Of a stretch of DNA of 64,000 nucleotides, positions 35,441-44,971 are shown one piece after another. The notes beneath the pieces were generated by a model, which was not told the origin of the DNA, made no database searches, and worked only from the letters and a program-made list of their open reading frames with translations. Numbering within the stretch: position 1 is the first letter of the stretch; the number at the start of each line of letters is the position of its first letter. The stretch spans positions 124,001 through 188,000 of the forward strand of contig NZ_FNKP01000004.1 in the NCBI RefSeq assembly GCF_900099835.1, written 5' to 3'. The DNA is from Paraburkholderia fungorum. GTDB lineage: Bacteria; Pseudomonadota; Gammaproteobacteria; Burkholderiales; Burkholderiaceae. The position numbers and the translations under genes are program-made.

Positions 35441-36787
35441 ATGCGCCTGCTAAGCCGTCTGGCTATTTCAATAGTTTTGCCTCTGGCCTCCTGCGCGGTC
35501 GGACCATCAAGTTCAAGCGACGCGGGCTTCGGCGCGTCGCCCGCCATACCGGCTCCGGAATCGTCGTTGGTTCCGACGGTCAACATCGCGCCCGTTCAGG
35601 CACGCCCCGACGGTTTCGCGCCCACCGCCCCCGCCGGCTTTCTCGTCACCGAGTTTGCCGGTGGCCTCGCGCATCCGCGCTGGCTTTACACGCTGCCCAA
35701 TGGTGACGTACTGGTAGCGGAAAGCGACGCGCCAAAAGAACACGATGAAGGCAGCGGCCTATTCGGCTGGGTCAGAAAGCAGGTCATGAAGCGCGCAGGC
35801 GCCGGTGTGCCGAGCCCCGATCGTATTGTGCTGTTGCGCGATGTCGACGGCAGCGGCGTCGCGAGCACTCAGACCGTGTTTCTGGGCGGCCTCCACTCGC
35901 CGTTCGGGATGGCGCTCATCGGCAATCAACTCTATGTTGCCGATACGGATGCTCTGCTGCGTTTCGACTATGTGACGGGCACCACCCAGATTACAAGCCT
36001 CGGCGTAAAGGTTGCTGACTTGCCGGCCGGGCCGATCAACCATCACTGGACCAAAAATATCCTGGCCGATCGCTCCGGTAAGCACCTGTACATCACGGTA
36101 GGATCGAACAGCAACGCAGGGGAAAATGGAGTCGATGCCGAAGAAGGTCGAGCGCGCATCCTCGCGTTCGACATCGACACGGGCCACGTGCGGCCCTATG
36201 CGACTGGATTGCGCAACGCCAACGGACTTGCCTGGCAACCGGATAGCGGCGCGTTGTGGACGGCGGTCAATGAGCGGGACGATCTCGGCAACAATCTTGT
36301 CCCCGACTACATGACGGCTGTGAAAGATGGCGCTTTCTATGGTTTTCCTTATAGCTATTACGGCCAGCACATCGACACCCGCGTCAAACCGCAACGCGCC
36401 GATCTGGTTGCAAAGGCCATCGCGCCGGACTACGCCCTGGGCAATCATACGGCTTCGCTAGGTCTGGTCTTTTACGACCGGACGCTGTTCCCGCCTCATT
36501 ATCGTGGAGGCGCATTTGTCGGCCAGCATGGATCATGGAACCGTAAACCGCGTACCGGCTACAAGGTGGTCTTCGTGCCATTTATCGATGGAAAACCTGC
36601 TGGCGTACCCGAGGACTTCCTGAGCGGCTTTCTGACGGCAGACGGCTACGCCGTGGGTCGACCTGTTGGCGTCGCCCTGGATGCGCATGGGGCCTTGCTT
36701 GTGGCTGACGACGTCGGTAACGCTGTATGGCGAGTCGCGCCGCGTAACAACGACAAATCGGCTGACATCGCGCCGGCAGGTAAATGA
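35441..36787 (+). CDS. PQQ-dependent sugar dehydrogenase (sorbosone type), lipoprotein
   Basis: 448-residue exported protein. The N-terminus [21 protein letters not shown] ends in a lipobox (LASC), so it is probably lipid-anchored. The body is a six-bladed propeller of the sorbosone/glucose dehydrogenase family: [55 protein letters not shown] with [31 protein letters not shown] and [25 protein letters not shown]. These enzymes oxidise sugars in the periplasm and pass electrons on through PQQ. No PQQ synthesis genes are in the window. Confidence 0.88.
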   Translation: MRLLSRLAISIVLPLASCAVGPSSSSDAGFGASPAIPAPESSLVPTVNIAPVQARPDGFAPTAPAGFLVTEFAGGLAHPRWLYTLPNGDVLVAESDAPKEHDEGSGLFGWVRKQVMKRAGAGVPSPDRIVLLRDVDGSGVASTQTVFLGGLHSPFGMALIGNQLYVADTDALLRFDYVTGTTQITSLGVKVADLPAGPINHHWTKNILADRSGKHLYITVGSNSNAGENGVDAEEGRARILAFDIDTGHVRPYATGLRNANGLAWQPDSGALWTAVNERDDLGNNLVPDYMTAVKDGAFYGFPYSYYGQHIDTRVKPQRADLVAKAIAPDYALGNHTASLGLVFYDRTLFPPHYRGGAFVGQHGSWNRKPRTGYKVVFVPFIDGKPAGVPEDFLSGFLTADGYAVGRPVGVALDAHGALLVADDVGNAVWRVAPRNNDKSADIAPAGK

Positions 36788-37117
36788 CAAGGCCTTGGCC
36801 GCTTTGCTCCGAAGCCCGGCGGACTTCAGGTTGTCGTGCAGATCAGAACCGTTTCATCAGTCAAAGCCGCATGCCCGTGGCGTCACCTCAAAAAACGGGG
36901 ATCCGCAACTGGATCCCGGCGAGGCTCCGCATGGTAGAGCCAGCATTGTCGCGATTCGGCAGCTTGCGGTAATTGATCGGAAAATCCGCGCCGGTTGACC
37001 GCTCCCTCGCCGAATTATCGAACGGCCGCTAACTCGACAATCATTGGCTCTTCGCAACAACCCATTGAGACCGTCGCTTCCTGGGCCGGCAAGCGTTCGC
37101 TTGCCGGCCGCCAGCTA
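36788..37117. other. Intergenic, remnant DNA
   Basis: No gene. A hairpin GCCGGCAAGCG-TT-CGCTTGCCGGC at 37086-37109 sits next to an integrase C-terminal fragment, so this appears to be scar DNA from past integration. Confidence 0.4.
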
Positions 37118-37190
37118 TCAAACTTCAATCTGCTCGGCCATCTCGAGCGCATCGTCTACCTCGATCCCGAGGTATCGTACCTGTAAGCAT
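37118..37190 (-). pseudogene. Tyrosine integrase, C-terminal tail fragment
   Basis: The minus-strand frame reads VRYLGIEVDDALEMAEQIEV then stop. This is the typical last 20 residues of a phage/IS-associated tyrosine integrase. All the catalytic residues lie upstream and are absent. The fragment abuts a GntR remnant, so a deletion or recombination has joined them. Confidence 0.62.
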
Positions 37191-37215
37191 CGGCAGGCAA
37201 GGCTGCCGCCTTCCT

Positions 37216-37512
37216 ACGAAACTTACGCAACACCATCTCGCAATCGCGCAGATGACCGGCAACGAGGTGCTGGTGCGTACCGTCAGTTCCGTTTTCGACG
37301 CGCGGCAAAGTCCGCTGTCCGAAAAACTGCGAGGGCATTTCGAAAACGAGAGCACATGGGGCGCGGTGCCGGATGATCATCTGGTGATCCTCGAAGCGCT
37401 CGAGGCGCATGACCCGATCCAGGCTCAGGCGAGCATGCAGCGTCATCTGAAGATGTCGCTAGAGCGTGTCATCACGGGCGGACGGCGCGGCGGCAGCGCA
37501 CCGCCGCGCTGA
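37216..37512 (+). pseudogene. GntR-family regulator, C-terminal FCD fragment
   Basis: The frame reads TQHHLAIAQMTGNEVLVRTVSS, then a linker and PDDHLVILEALEAHDPIQAQASMQRHLKMSLERVI. This is the second half of an FCD ligand-binding domain of FadR-type regulators, including the metal-site His in HHLAIA and RHLKMS. The DNA-binding winged helix and the first half of FCD are missing; the DNA upstream is an integrase remnant. A start at ATG 37252 would give an 86-residue product without DNA binding. Confidence 0.68.
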
Positions 37513-37621
37513 CGACTCCGAAAATGCAGTCCGGGCACGACCAGGCCGGGGGCCGTCGCATCGCGAAGGCCCCGCTCTTGCGTCACTTGAAAGCCCGTAA
37601 GCTACGCACCATTTACGTTCC

Positions 37622-38044
37622 GTGAACAAACGAACTCGCCGCCCTCCGCTTCCGCGCTGGCCCTTCCCTCCGGGGAGGGACGTCGCTGGCCGCCCGTGCG
37701 GCGATCTCGTTGCGCTTCAATACGACGGCGCCGGCGCGTGGCTCTGGCAATGCCGGTGCGGTAACGTCGTCAGAGCCGCGCTGCAGATGGTGGAAAGCGG
37801 CGTGTTGAACGATTGCGGCTGCCGGGAGCAGCGTCGCGTGTGGCGTTCGCGACCCAGCTCGCCCGCACTGAAAAGCGGCGAAGTATTCGGCCAGTTGACG
37901 ACCGAGCGCTACGCCGGCGACGGACTGTGGGTCTGCCGCTGCGAGTGCGGTTCCGAAACGACGGTGAGTGCTGGGCGCCTCCGGCTGGGTAAGGCGCGCA
38001 TGTGCGATATCTGCGCCGTCACGTCGCCCCATCGCGCGTTATAG
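37622..38044 (+). CDS. Two-repeat zinc-ribbon-like protein
   Basis: 140-residue protein, not recognised. It has two similar Cys-rich units: WLWQCRCGNVVRAALQMVESG with GVLNDCGC (about residues 40-68), and WVCRCECGSETTVSAGRLRLG with KARMCDIC (about 103-131). Each shows C-x-C-G followed after about 18-20 residues by C-x-x-C or C-G-C, which fits a zinc ribbon. Single units of this type are common in phage proteins. Start GTG 37622 has no strong site. Nucleic-acid binding is inferred from the zinc ribbons. Confidence 0.55.
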   Translation: MNKRTRRPPLPRWPFPPGRDVAGRPCGDLVALQYDGAGAWLWQCRCGNVVRAALQMVESGVLNDCGCREQRRVWRSRPSSPALKSGEVFGQLTTERYAGDGLWVCRCECGSETTVSAGRLRLGKARMCDICAVTSPHRAL

Positions 38045-38107
38045 CGCATTAACGGGGTGAGCCGATTGCCGTGAATATGTGGACGGACCGGTACGGTCGC
38101 GTTGACT

Positions 38108-38553
38108 TTACTCCCGTAGATCAAGTGCGCGGGGAAGCTGTCCGATCTGTTGAAACACGGTGAGCCAGTCCTCCAGATGCCATGTCTTCGCGACCCGCCC
38201 GCCGCGCATCTCGTGGAACGAGTGAATTGCAAAGCGCACCGGCTTCGAGGTGGCCGCAATGCCCATTAGCGGCCCCGCCTGGGTTCCCGTGACTTCGGCT
38301 CGCACGCCGACCCGGTCGCCATGTATCAGCAGGTCGTGGATTTCGATCTTCATGTCGGGCAGTGCCGCCGCGATGTTGTGGAATATCGCGGCCATCTGGT
38401 CCGGACCGGGCGCTGCCCCTTCGGCTCGGGCAGATATTCCCAGTCGGCGGTGACCACGTCACGCAGCAACGCCAGGTCATGGCGCGAGAAGGCCTCGTAT
38501 AAACGCTCGATTTTCGCGCGCGTCTCGGCCTCGGCAACAACGTTCGATGTCAT
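38108..38553 (-). pseudogene. Ester cyclase (SnoaL-like) with a frameshift
   Basis: The first part, MTSNVVAEAETRAKIERLYEAF and ADWEYLPEPKG, and the second part, PGPDQMAAIFHNIAAALPDMKIEIHDLL through KTWHLEDWLTVFQQIGQLPRA, together form a SnoaL/ester-cyclase-type NTF2 fold of about 145 residues. They lie in different frames. The break is at a C4 run (38416-38419 on the plus strand); one extra base there would join them. AAAGGA precedes the start 38553. The frameshift may be real or a sequencing error in the homopolymer. Confidence 0.8.
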
Positions 38554-38887
38554 GGCTACTGTCCTTTCAGAATGCCCGGCTGGGACTTCGGTGCAGGTAC
38601 AAATCATGTTACCGCAGTCGGGCTCAGCGGGCGTACGGTGGTTCATGACCTTTCATGACCATTCACAGCTATTCCAGCGGCTGAAAACACCCGGCACTCG
38701 TAGCCCAGGTGAAAGCGTTTCGTCATCGACGGGCACGCGACATGCTGCCGTCACGGCAGTTGGCACCATAGCCGGCGCTGCATCGTCGATGCTCGCGCGC
38801 TGCCCGTCGCAATCTCTTGAGCCGTCTTGACGCTCAAGCCGATACGCGTGGTGCCCTCCATCAAGCAAAAAAAATCATAGGATCACC

Positions 38888-40294
38888 ATGTCGACTACAC
38901 ACCATGGACTAAAAGCGCGGACTGCCGGCGCGGATAAACGATTTCAGATCATCTTGACCTGCGTCATTGCGGCCCTCGCGGGTCTGCTGTTCGGGTTGGA
39001 CATCGGCGTCATCTCCGGGGCGCTGCCGTTCATCACCAAACAGTTTCACGTGAGCGACCGGGCGCAGGAATGGATCGTTAGCTCGATGATGGTCGGCGCC
39101 GCGTTCGGCGCGCTCATGTCGGGCTGGACCGGAAAGCGGATCGGCCGGAAATATTCGCTGATGATCGGCGCCGCGCTATTTGCGGGTGCCAGCGCGCTGT
39201 GCGCATTCGCCCCCGATCCCGGCTGGCTGATCGGCGGCCGCGTGCTGCTCGGTATCGCGGTGGGTATCGCTTCGTTCACGGCGCCGTTGTATCTGTCGGA
39301 GGTCGCGCCGCGCAAGATGCGCGGCTCGATGATCTCGCTGCATCAGTTGATGGTGACCGTCGGCATACTCGTGGCCTTCCTGTCCAACACCGCGTTTAGC
39401 GGCACCGGCAATTGGCGCTGGATGCTCGGAGTGATCGCGTTGCCGGCGCTCGTCATGCTCGCCGGCCTGTTGCTGCTGCCGCAAAGTCCGCGCTGGTTGA
39501 TGAGCGTCGGCCGCGAGAAAGAAGCGAATTCGGTACTCGAGAAATTGCGCGCCGACCCGAACGAGATTGCGGTCGAAGTGAAAGAGATCCGCGCGCAACT
39601 GAAGATCAGCGAGGAAGGCTGGGGCCTGTTCAGGAGCAACGCGAATTTCCGTCGCTCGGTATGGCTCGGCGTGGCACTTCAGGTGATGCAGCAACTCACC
39701 GGCATCAACGTGGTGATGTACTACGCGCCTCGCATTTTCGGCCTGGCCGGATTTGCGTCGTCGCACGATCAGCTGTGGGGGACGGTGATTGTCGGCGCGG
39801 TGAACGTCGCCGCCACTTTCGTGGCCATCGCACTGGTCGACCGTTGGGGCCGCAAGCCCATCCTTCTGACAGGGTTCACGGTGATGGCCGCGTCGCTCGC
39901 CACGCTGGGCGTGCTTCTGCACGCCGGCATTTCGCCGGGCACGCCGCAGATACTCGCTGTCGCCGCGCTGATGGTTTTTATCGCGGGCTTTGCGATGTCC
40001 GCCGGTCCGATGATCTGGATTCTGTGCGCCGAGATTCAACCGATCAAGGGCCGCGACTTCGGCATCTCGGCCTCCACCTTCGTCAACTGGGTTGCCAATA
40101 CCGTGGCGGGGGCCACGTTTCTCACGCTGCTCAACACGATGGGGCATGCGCAAACCTTCTGGCTCTATGCCGCGATGAATGCGCTGTTCATTCTGGTCAC
40201 GCTGCGTTTCGTGCCGGAAACACGCTCGGCTTCGCTGGAGCAGATCGAGCGCAACCTGATGATGGGAAAGCCGTTGCGGCAACTCGGCGAATAG
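38888..40294 (+). CDS. MFS sugar porter (sugar:H+ symporter family)
   Basis: 468-residue inner-membrane transporter with 12 predicted helices. Sugar-porter motifs are intact: GLLFGLDIGVISGALPFI in helix 1, the GxRxGRR-like TGKRIGRKYSLM in loop 2-3, GRVLLGIAVGIASFTAPLYLSEVAPRKMRG, PQSPRWL after helix 6, QQLTGINVVMYYAP in helix 7 and the VPETRSASLEQIE ending. It resembles GalP/XylE-type proton symporters; the sugar is unknown. AGGA precedes ATG 38888. It is a single gene. Confidence 0.92.
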   Translation: MSTTHHGLKARTAGADKRFQIILTCVIAALAGLLFGLDIGVISGALPFITKQFHVSDRAQEWIVSSMMVGAAFGALMSGWTGKRIGRKYSLMIGAALFAGASALCAFAPDPGWLIGGRVLLGIAVGIASFTAPLYLSEVAPRKMRGSMISLHQLMVTVGILVAFLSNTAFSGTGNWRWMLGVIALPALVMLAGLLLLPQSPRWLMSVGREKEANSVLEKLRADPNEIAVEVKEIRAQLKISEEGWGLFRSNANFRRSVWLGVALQVMQQLTGINVVMYYAPRIFGLAGFASSHDQLWGTVIVGAVNVAATFVAIALVDRWGRKPILLTGFTVMAASLATLGVLLHAGISPGTPQILAVAALMVFIAGFAMSAGPMIWILCAEIQPIKGRDFGISASTFVNWVANTVAGATFLTLLNTMGHAQTFWLYAAMNALFILVTLRFVPETRSASLEQIERNLMMGKPLRQLGE

Positions 40295-40489
40295 ATTTTC
40301 TGCCACTGTCGCGTGAAATCGTGGCGTGTCCCGCATGTAGTCGAGCCTCGAATCAGTCGAGGCCACGCTCAGCGGGCACGCCCGTTTTACGTTAGGATGG
40401 CGGCGATTTTTGCTCCGGCCATCCCGATGACGGGTAAGCATAGACGCTGGCCGATACCCTCTTCAAGATAGATGCAGAAGGAAAATGTC

Positions 40490-41128
40490 ATGACGACAGT
40501 AAATGAAAGACTGGCCTGGCGCTACGCGACCAAGAAATTCGACGCGACCAAAAGCGTGCCCGCCGACAAACTCGAACGGATTGTCGAGGCAGTTCGGCTC
40601 GCCCCGACTTCGAGCGGTCTTCAGCCTTTCGAATTGTTCGTCGTCACCAATGCGGAGATTCGCGCGAAGATCCGCACCGTTGCGTGGGATCAGGCGCAAG
40701 TGACCGACTGTTCGCACCTGCTGGTCTTCGCGGCATGGGACGACATCACCGCCGACCGCGTCAATATGATGTTCGATCTGACCAACGAAGTCCGTGGCTT
40801 CAGGAACGAAGGCTGGGAAAATTATCGGCAGATGCTGCTGGGAATCGTCGCCGATCGGGGCACCGACGCGAACTATCACGCTGCGGCGCGGCAAGCGTAC
40901 ATCGGCCTGGGCGCTGCGTTGATCGCGGCCGCTTTCGAAGATGTCGACGCAACGCCGATGGAAGGCTTCGATCCGGCAGCCGTCGATGACATTCTCGATC
41001 TGAAATCGAAGAACCTGCGCAGCGTGGTCATGCTGCCGCTCGGATACCGGGCAAGCGAAGGCGACTGGCTGGTCAACCTGAAGAAGGTGCGACGCAGCCG
41101 CGAAAACTTCGTCACGGACATCGCGTAA
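40490..41128 (+). CDS. Nitroreductase family protein
   Basis: 212-residue FMN-dependent nitroreductase-type oxidoreductase. FMN/NADPH binding segments: WRYATKKFDATKSVP, LAPTSSGLQPFELFVV, ARQAYIGLGAALIAAAFEDVDATPMEGFDP and VVMLPLGYRASEGDWLV. This matches the NfsB/DrgA-like group that reduces nitroaromatics or quinones with NAD(P)H. The start ATG 40490 has AGGAAAA upstream; a Met six codons earlier (40472) carries that site inside the frame. It stands alone upstream of an IS6 remnant. Confidence 0.88.
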   Translation: MTTVNERLAWRYATKKFDATKSVPADKLERIVEAVRLAPTSSGLQPFELFVVTNAEIRAKIRTVAWDQAQVTDCSHLLVFAAWDDITADRVNMMFDLTNEVRGFRNEGWENYRQMLLGIVADRGTDANYHAAARQAYIGLGAALIAAAFEDVDATPMEGFDPAAVDDILDLKSKNLRSVVMLPLGYRASEGDWLVNLKKVRRSRENFVTDIA

Positions 41129-41284
41129 AGCTGGCACACGCGGCGGGTGGGTCTCACCCGCCCGTGGCGACTGTCGCCGCAAACATACGCGCCCGGCTTG
41201 TCAATTCTCCCGCCATTTCAAATCCCCAATAGCGCGACGGCCCTGCACGCTCGCGCGGACGGCGCACGCCGCTACCGGCTCGCC

Positions 41285-42095
41285 GATTCTGTCGCAATAA
41301 GGCGGTGCGGTATTATGTTCGGCGCCAAAACGAAGTCTTTGCCCGATGAAACAGAGCCTAACGCCAGCCTTAGCGCGCGTGTTTAAACGCCTTCGTTATC
41401 CGTTTGATGTGATGCTGATGTGTGTGCGCTGGTATGTTTCATACGGACTGAGTGTACGAAACCTGGAAGAGATGATGGCTGAGCGAGGCATCGAGGTCGA
41501 CCATTCGACGGTGCATCGTTGGGCAATCAAATTGCTGCCAGTGCTTGGAAAAGCGTTCGGTCGCCACAAGCGCCCAGTGGGCAAGAGCTGGCGCCTTGAT
41601 GAGACGTACATCAAGGTCAAGGGAGCATGAAAGTATCTGTATCGAGCAGTAGACAAGGCCTGCCACACGGTTGATTTCCTTCTCCGAGCCCATCGCGACA
41701 AGGCTGCAGCACAGCGTTACTTTGAGAAATCGATTGATCAGAACGGCGAGCCTGAGACGATTACGATCGATAAAAGTGGCTCAAACCTGGCCGCGATTGA
41801 AGCGCTGAACGCCCAGCGCGGCACACCGATCAAGATCCGCCAGAATGGTATTTGAATAACATTATTGAACAGGATCACCGAGCAATCAAACGGCGCACTC
41901 GGCACATGCTCGGCTTCGAGACATTCCGGTGTGCACGCATTCTGCTGGGCGGCATCGAACTCATGCATATGATTAAGAAAGGCCAGATGACAGGCACTGG
42001 CCAAGCTGCTGCCGAGCAGTTTTACTCGTTATCCAAATAAGCACTGCATATTATATCGCTTTTGCTTGCCCCGCCATCCTTATTGCGACAGAACC
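41285..42095 (+). mobile_element. IS6-family insertion sequence, decayed
   Basis: Bounded by 18-bp terminal repeats GATTCTGTCGCAATAAGG (41285-41302) and, inverted, GGTTCTGTCGCAATAAGG (42078-42095), with one mismatch. Length 811 bases is normal for IS6. The 8-base flanks do not match, as expected after recombination between copies. The transposase inside is broken. The element may have caused a local deletion, since an orphan antitoxin lies directly beyond its right end. Confidence 0.85.
41346..42040 (+). pseudogene. IS6-family transposase, nonsense and frameshift
   Basis: Reading through the breaks, the protein is a DDE transposase of IS6 (IS26) type: helix-turn-helix YGLSVRNLEEMMAERGIEV, DHSTVHRWA, WRLDETYIKVKG with the first Asp, TIDKSGSNLAAI with the second, and NIIEQDHRAIKRR with the Glu. 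A TGA at 41628-41630 replaces the Trp codon that normally follows KGA. A one-base loss near 41853 (AATGGTATTTG) shifts the rest. Two independent lesions show that it is a dead copy. Confidence 0.88.
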
Positions 42096-42287
42096 TAAAA
42101 ATCACGATCTTCAGTCAAGACGTCGCTGGTGCCACGCTTACGGTTCGACTGCGCTCCGCCCTGTTCCAATCGGACACGGAACTCAGATTGTCGGAACCGA
42201 GGAGAGAAGGACCCGCCGGTTACGTAACGTGAGCTATTTAACCCGTCAGTCGCCGGACGGATTGAGAAGGCATCTCTTCGCAGTAAG

Positions 42288-42578
42288 TTACTGGCCTGGC
42301 AGCGGATCCCCGAGCAGATCCAGACGAAATGGATCGCCAAAAAGATCCATGGTCGTGCCACCCAATTCAGCGGGCAGAATTCCGCTTCGAATCTGGCTCG
42401 AAATTTCCTTGGGTAGCCACACGTCCTCCATGGCTGCGATCCCATCTTCGATTAACTGCTTGAGAAAGAACGACTGGCTTTGCCCAGTACTTTCCGCAAG
42501 TAGCTTCAGTCGTTGTTCAATCATCGGCTCGACGCGTACTGCAATGACCTGCGAACTCTTTTCCGGCTTACTTCGCAA
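42288..42578 (-). CDS. Ribbon-helix-helix antitoxin-like protein (orphan)
   Basis: 96-residue protein. The N-terminal RHH segment QVIAVRVEPMIEQRLKLLAEST, then QSQSFFLKQLIEDGIAAMEDVWL, matches RelB/StbD-type antitoxins that bind the promoter of their own operon. The C-terminal tail (DLFGDPFRLDLLGDPLPGQ) would be the toxin-binding part. TTG 42578 is taken as start, with AAGGAG upstream. No toxin gene follows; the DNA after it (42096-42287) has no such frame and abuts the IS6 right end, so the partner was probably lost. Confidence 0.68.
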   Translation of the reverse strand: MRSKPEKSSQVIAVRVEPMIEQRLKLLAESTGQSQSFFLKQLIEDGIAAMEDVWLPKEISSQIRSGILPAELGGTTMDLFGDPFRLDLLGDPLPGQ

Positions 42579-43762
42579 TCCCCACTCCTTGTTTCCTCGT
42601 TACCCGCTAGACCCGGGCATTCGCGCGCTGTTGTACCACAAGCGGCGGACATGGGGAAAGGAGCTGACACGTCCAGTGGGATTGCGTTTGTTCGGTTCAC
42701 GATGAGGCCAACCTTGGATCCGGAGATCAACTCCCGGGTGGAACGTCGGGCGGGCAGTACCGCTCATCACAACGCAACGGCACGTGATTGGACTGTCGTG
42801 ACTTCAAACGTCCGCAGCGATCATTGACAACGAACGCTTTACCAGACTTACGTTTGGGCAAGGCCGGGCAGTCTAGGCGTTATATCCTGTTCGGCATGCG
42901 TGCTCGGGGGGTAGTGAGAGGCGACCGGTCCGCCACCCGCACTTACAGAATACGTAGCGTTTGCTACAACACACAAGGACATCGACGATAGGTTCGATCA
43001 ACCCAGCAGAAAACGGCGTCTGAATCGTCCCACAAGGAAAGATTCGTGAAACATTCCGCCCGCTCCGCCTGAATGGCGTTCTGATTCAATCAGTTAGGGT
43101 TGGGCCGATGAGGCGCCGGATGTTTCACGGTCGGGCGTCGCGCTCTCACTTTAAATATGTTGACATTACCGCCAGAATGTCGATTTTTCAGGATTCGCAA
43201 CACGAATCATTTTGGGTGGCCTTTGGGTTCTCCTCCATTGCGATTACGAGAACTTGCCGACGAGTGGTTGGAGCTGACTATGAATGGTTCGGTAGCTCCC
43301 CTGCATAAGTACTTTGGATGACTTGATCGTTAGTTGCATTATTTGTCGGCTATCATTGATGTGAGCACATCCTTAGACTTGGCGGATGACTGACGCGTCG
43401 GTTCCCCGTTGCTGCATCAGACACCCGGGTTATCGCGGTTGTCCGTGCGGCTAGTTGGGCCGGGCCATATGATGTTCGATGCGGCTGCACCTGCTCGTAG
43501 TCAACCAGTCCCTCCCCTCGCGCTGCTGCATGCCCATTGCCGCACCGGGTTCACGCGACGCTGCTCCTCTCGCCGGCGTTGGCCGCGCTCCTGCAATGCC
43601 AAGGAAGTCGTGCTTTGCAACCGGCGTGCGGCGCTTGACAGAGCTCCCTGGCGCTATCAAGCGCCGCAAATCTTCGTGCGCAGCGAAGGTTGCGCAAGAC
43701 GCGATCTGGGCGCGGGGGCGATGAACTGACCTCAAAGCCTCAGTAATGGCATCCGAAGAGGC
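42579..43762. other. Gene-poor, likely scar DNA
   Basis: No frame is convincing. A 10-bp inverted pair CGTGAAACAT (43045-43054) and ATGTTTCACG (43120-43129) brackets 65 bases. Its halves resemble the chromosomal parS half-site but do not form a full site. AT-rich DNA with poor coding features extends to the recombinase gene. Confidence 0.4.
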
Positions 43763-44971
43763 GTGGGTAGTGTTCCAAAAAGTCCCCTGGCGCGGATTGT
43801 TCAAATGGTGTCGTGCACGCCATTGTCAGACGCAACGCTTACCTACCGCCTATGGTTTGCATTCACTCAAGTACGCATCGAACGCAACGCGGTAGACGCC
43901 GACCGGAACCGCTCCCGCGACCAGCTCCACACGCGGCGCGGGTATATCGGGGAGTTGGTTTGCTTCTTTTCGTGTGCCGTAATCGTGCGCGGAAAGCCGA
44001 TGATCGCGTTGCTGGTCGAGGCGTGCGAAGCCTACAAAGACTTCCTCGCCCTGCCCTCCCCCGCGTTGGTCGGCCCGAAAACGGCGCGTCAGTTGGCTTA
44101 CTGGCGACGGTTTGCAAGCGATGCACTAGCGCCGGAGTCGCAACGCTACGCGACGCGCGCCCTGCGCGCGGCATTCACTTGGCTGGTCGATGTCCGCTAT
44201 CTGGCGGGCAATCCTTGGAACGCCGTGAACGACCCGCGAGTGGTCCGTCGCGAGGCCCCGATCAGCATCGACCGTGCCCTGCCAAGAGATCTGTGGGAGC
44301 GGGCGCGGCATTTTATGGATCGTGCGTGTGCGCCGGCCGACGCTAAACAGTGGCGAATCGCGCGCGCCCTACTGTTGCGTATGGGCGAGTCCGGCCTGCG
44401 GCGCGAGGAGGCGGCTAGCGCGCAACGCGACAAGTTGAGGGTTTCGCCGCACAGCGCTGGGGTAGATCCGGTCTGGGCGTTGACCGTCGTCGGCAAGCGC
44501 AACCGCGAGCGTACTGTCCCGGTGAGTCCAGCCACGGTGTCGGCGCTATGCGCACACTGGCGCGACAGGGACCGAGCCTTCGATGATCCTGCCTCGACGG
44601 CCCCCCTGCTGGCTCCTCTTGTCGTCCCGGGTTCTCGCGTGGCGGAAGCGCGACATAGCGACGGTACACAACCCGGCTATACGAGGCACGGATTGTGGAA
44701 GCTGGTCCGGCGGGCGATGGAAGGCATGTTGAGGGAAATGGAAGACCTCTCAGAAACGGACCGGATGTCACTTCATCAGGCGTCGCCTCATGCTTTTCGC
44801 CATACATTTGGCACGCACGCGGCTGTAGAAGAAGTGCCGATCGATGTGATTCAGCGGGCCCTTGGACATGCAAGCATGCAGACAACCTCGATTTGTGTGC
44901 AGGCCGAACAACGTCGTATGGCCGATGAATTCGAAAGTTTTATTCGCGTAGGCCAAACTCGAGCGACGTGA
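43763..44971 (+). CDS. Tyrosine recombinase with Cys in place of catalytic Tyr
   Basis: 402-residue phage-integrase type protein. The core-binding part (about residues 85-155: YKDFLALPSPALVGPKTARQ, then AFTWLVDVRYLAGNPW) is followed by the catalytic domain. Active-site residues: Arg213 (MGESGLRREEA), Lys245 (VVGKRNRER), His343 and Arg346 (SPHAFRHTFGTH) and His369 (ALGHASMQTT). The expected nucleophilic Tyr of the TTTIYVHA-type motif is Cys378 (TTSICVQAEQRR), encoded by TGT at 44894. One base change from TAT explains it. The N-terminal 79 residues look unrelated, so the start may be ATG 44000 or the gene may be truncated. Confidence 0.8.
   Translation: MGSVPKSPLARIVQMVSCTPLSDATLTYRLWFAFTQVRIERNAVDADRNRSRDQLHTRRGYIGELVCFFSCAVIVRGKPMIALLVEACEAYKDFLALPSPALVGPKTARQLAYWRRFASDALAPESQRYATRALRAAFTWLVDVRYLAGNPWNAVNDPRVVRREAPISIDRALPRDLWERARHFMDRACAPADAKQWRIARALLLRMGESGLRREEAASAQRDKLRVSPHSAGVDPVWALTVVGKRNRERTVPVSPATVSALCAHWRDRDRAFDDPASTAPLLAPLVVPGSRVAEARHSDGTQPGYTRHGLWKLVRRAMEGMLREMEDLSETDRMSLHQASPHAFRHTFGTHAAVEEVPIDVIQRALGHASMQTTSICVQAEQRRMADEFESFIRVGQTRAT

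Noticed and set aside
40340..40392. Terminator after the MFS gene
   Set aside because: Short inverted repeats are present, but the stem is weak and the loop too small for a confident call.
39176..40441. A 421-codon minus-strand frame opposite the sugar transporter
   Set aside because: It is the antisense of the MFS gene, rich in His/Gln/Arg, with no domain.
43409..43742. Frames just upstream of the recombinase as a missing N-terminus
   Set aside because: They do not resemble a core-binding domain and are in other frames with stops.
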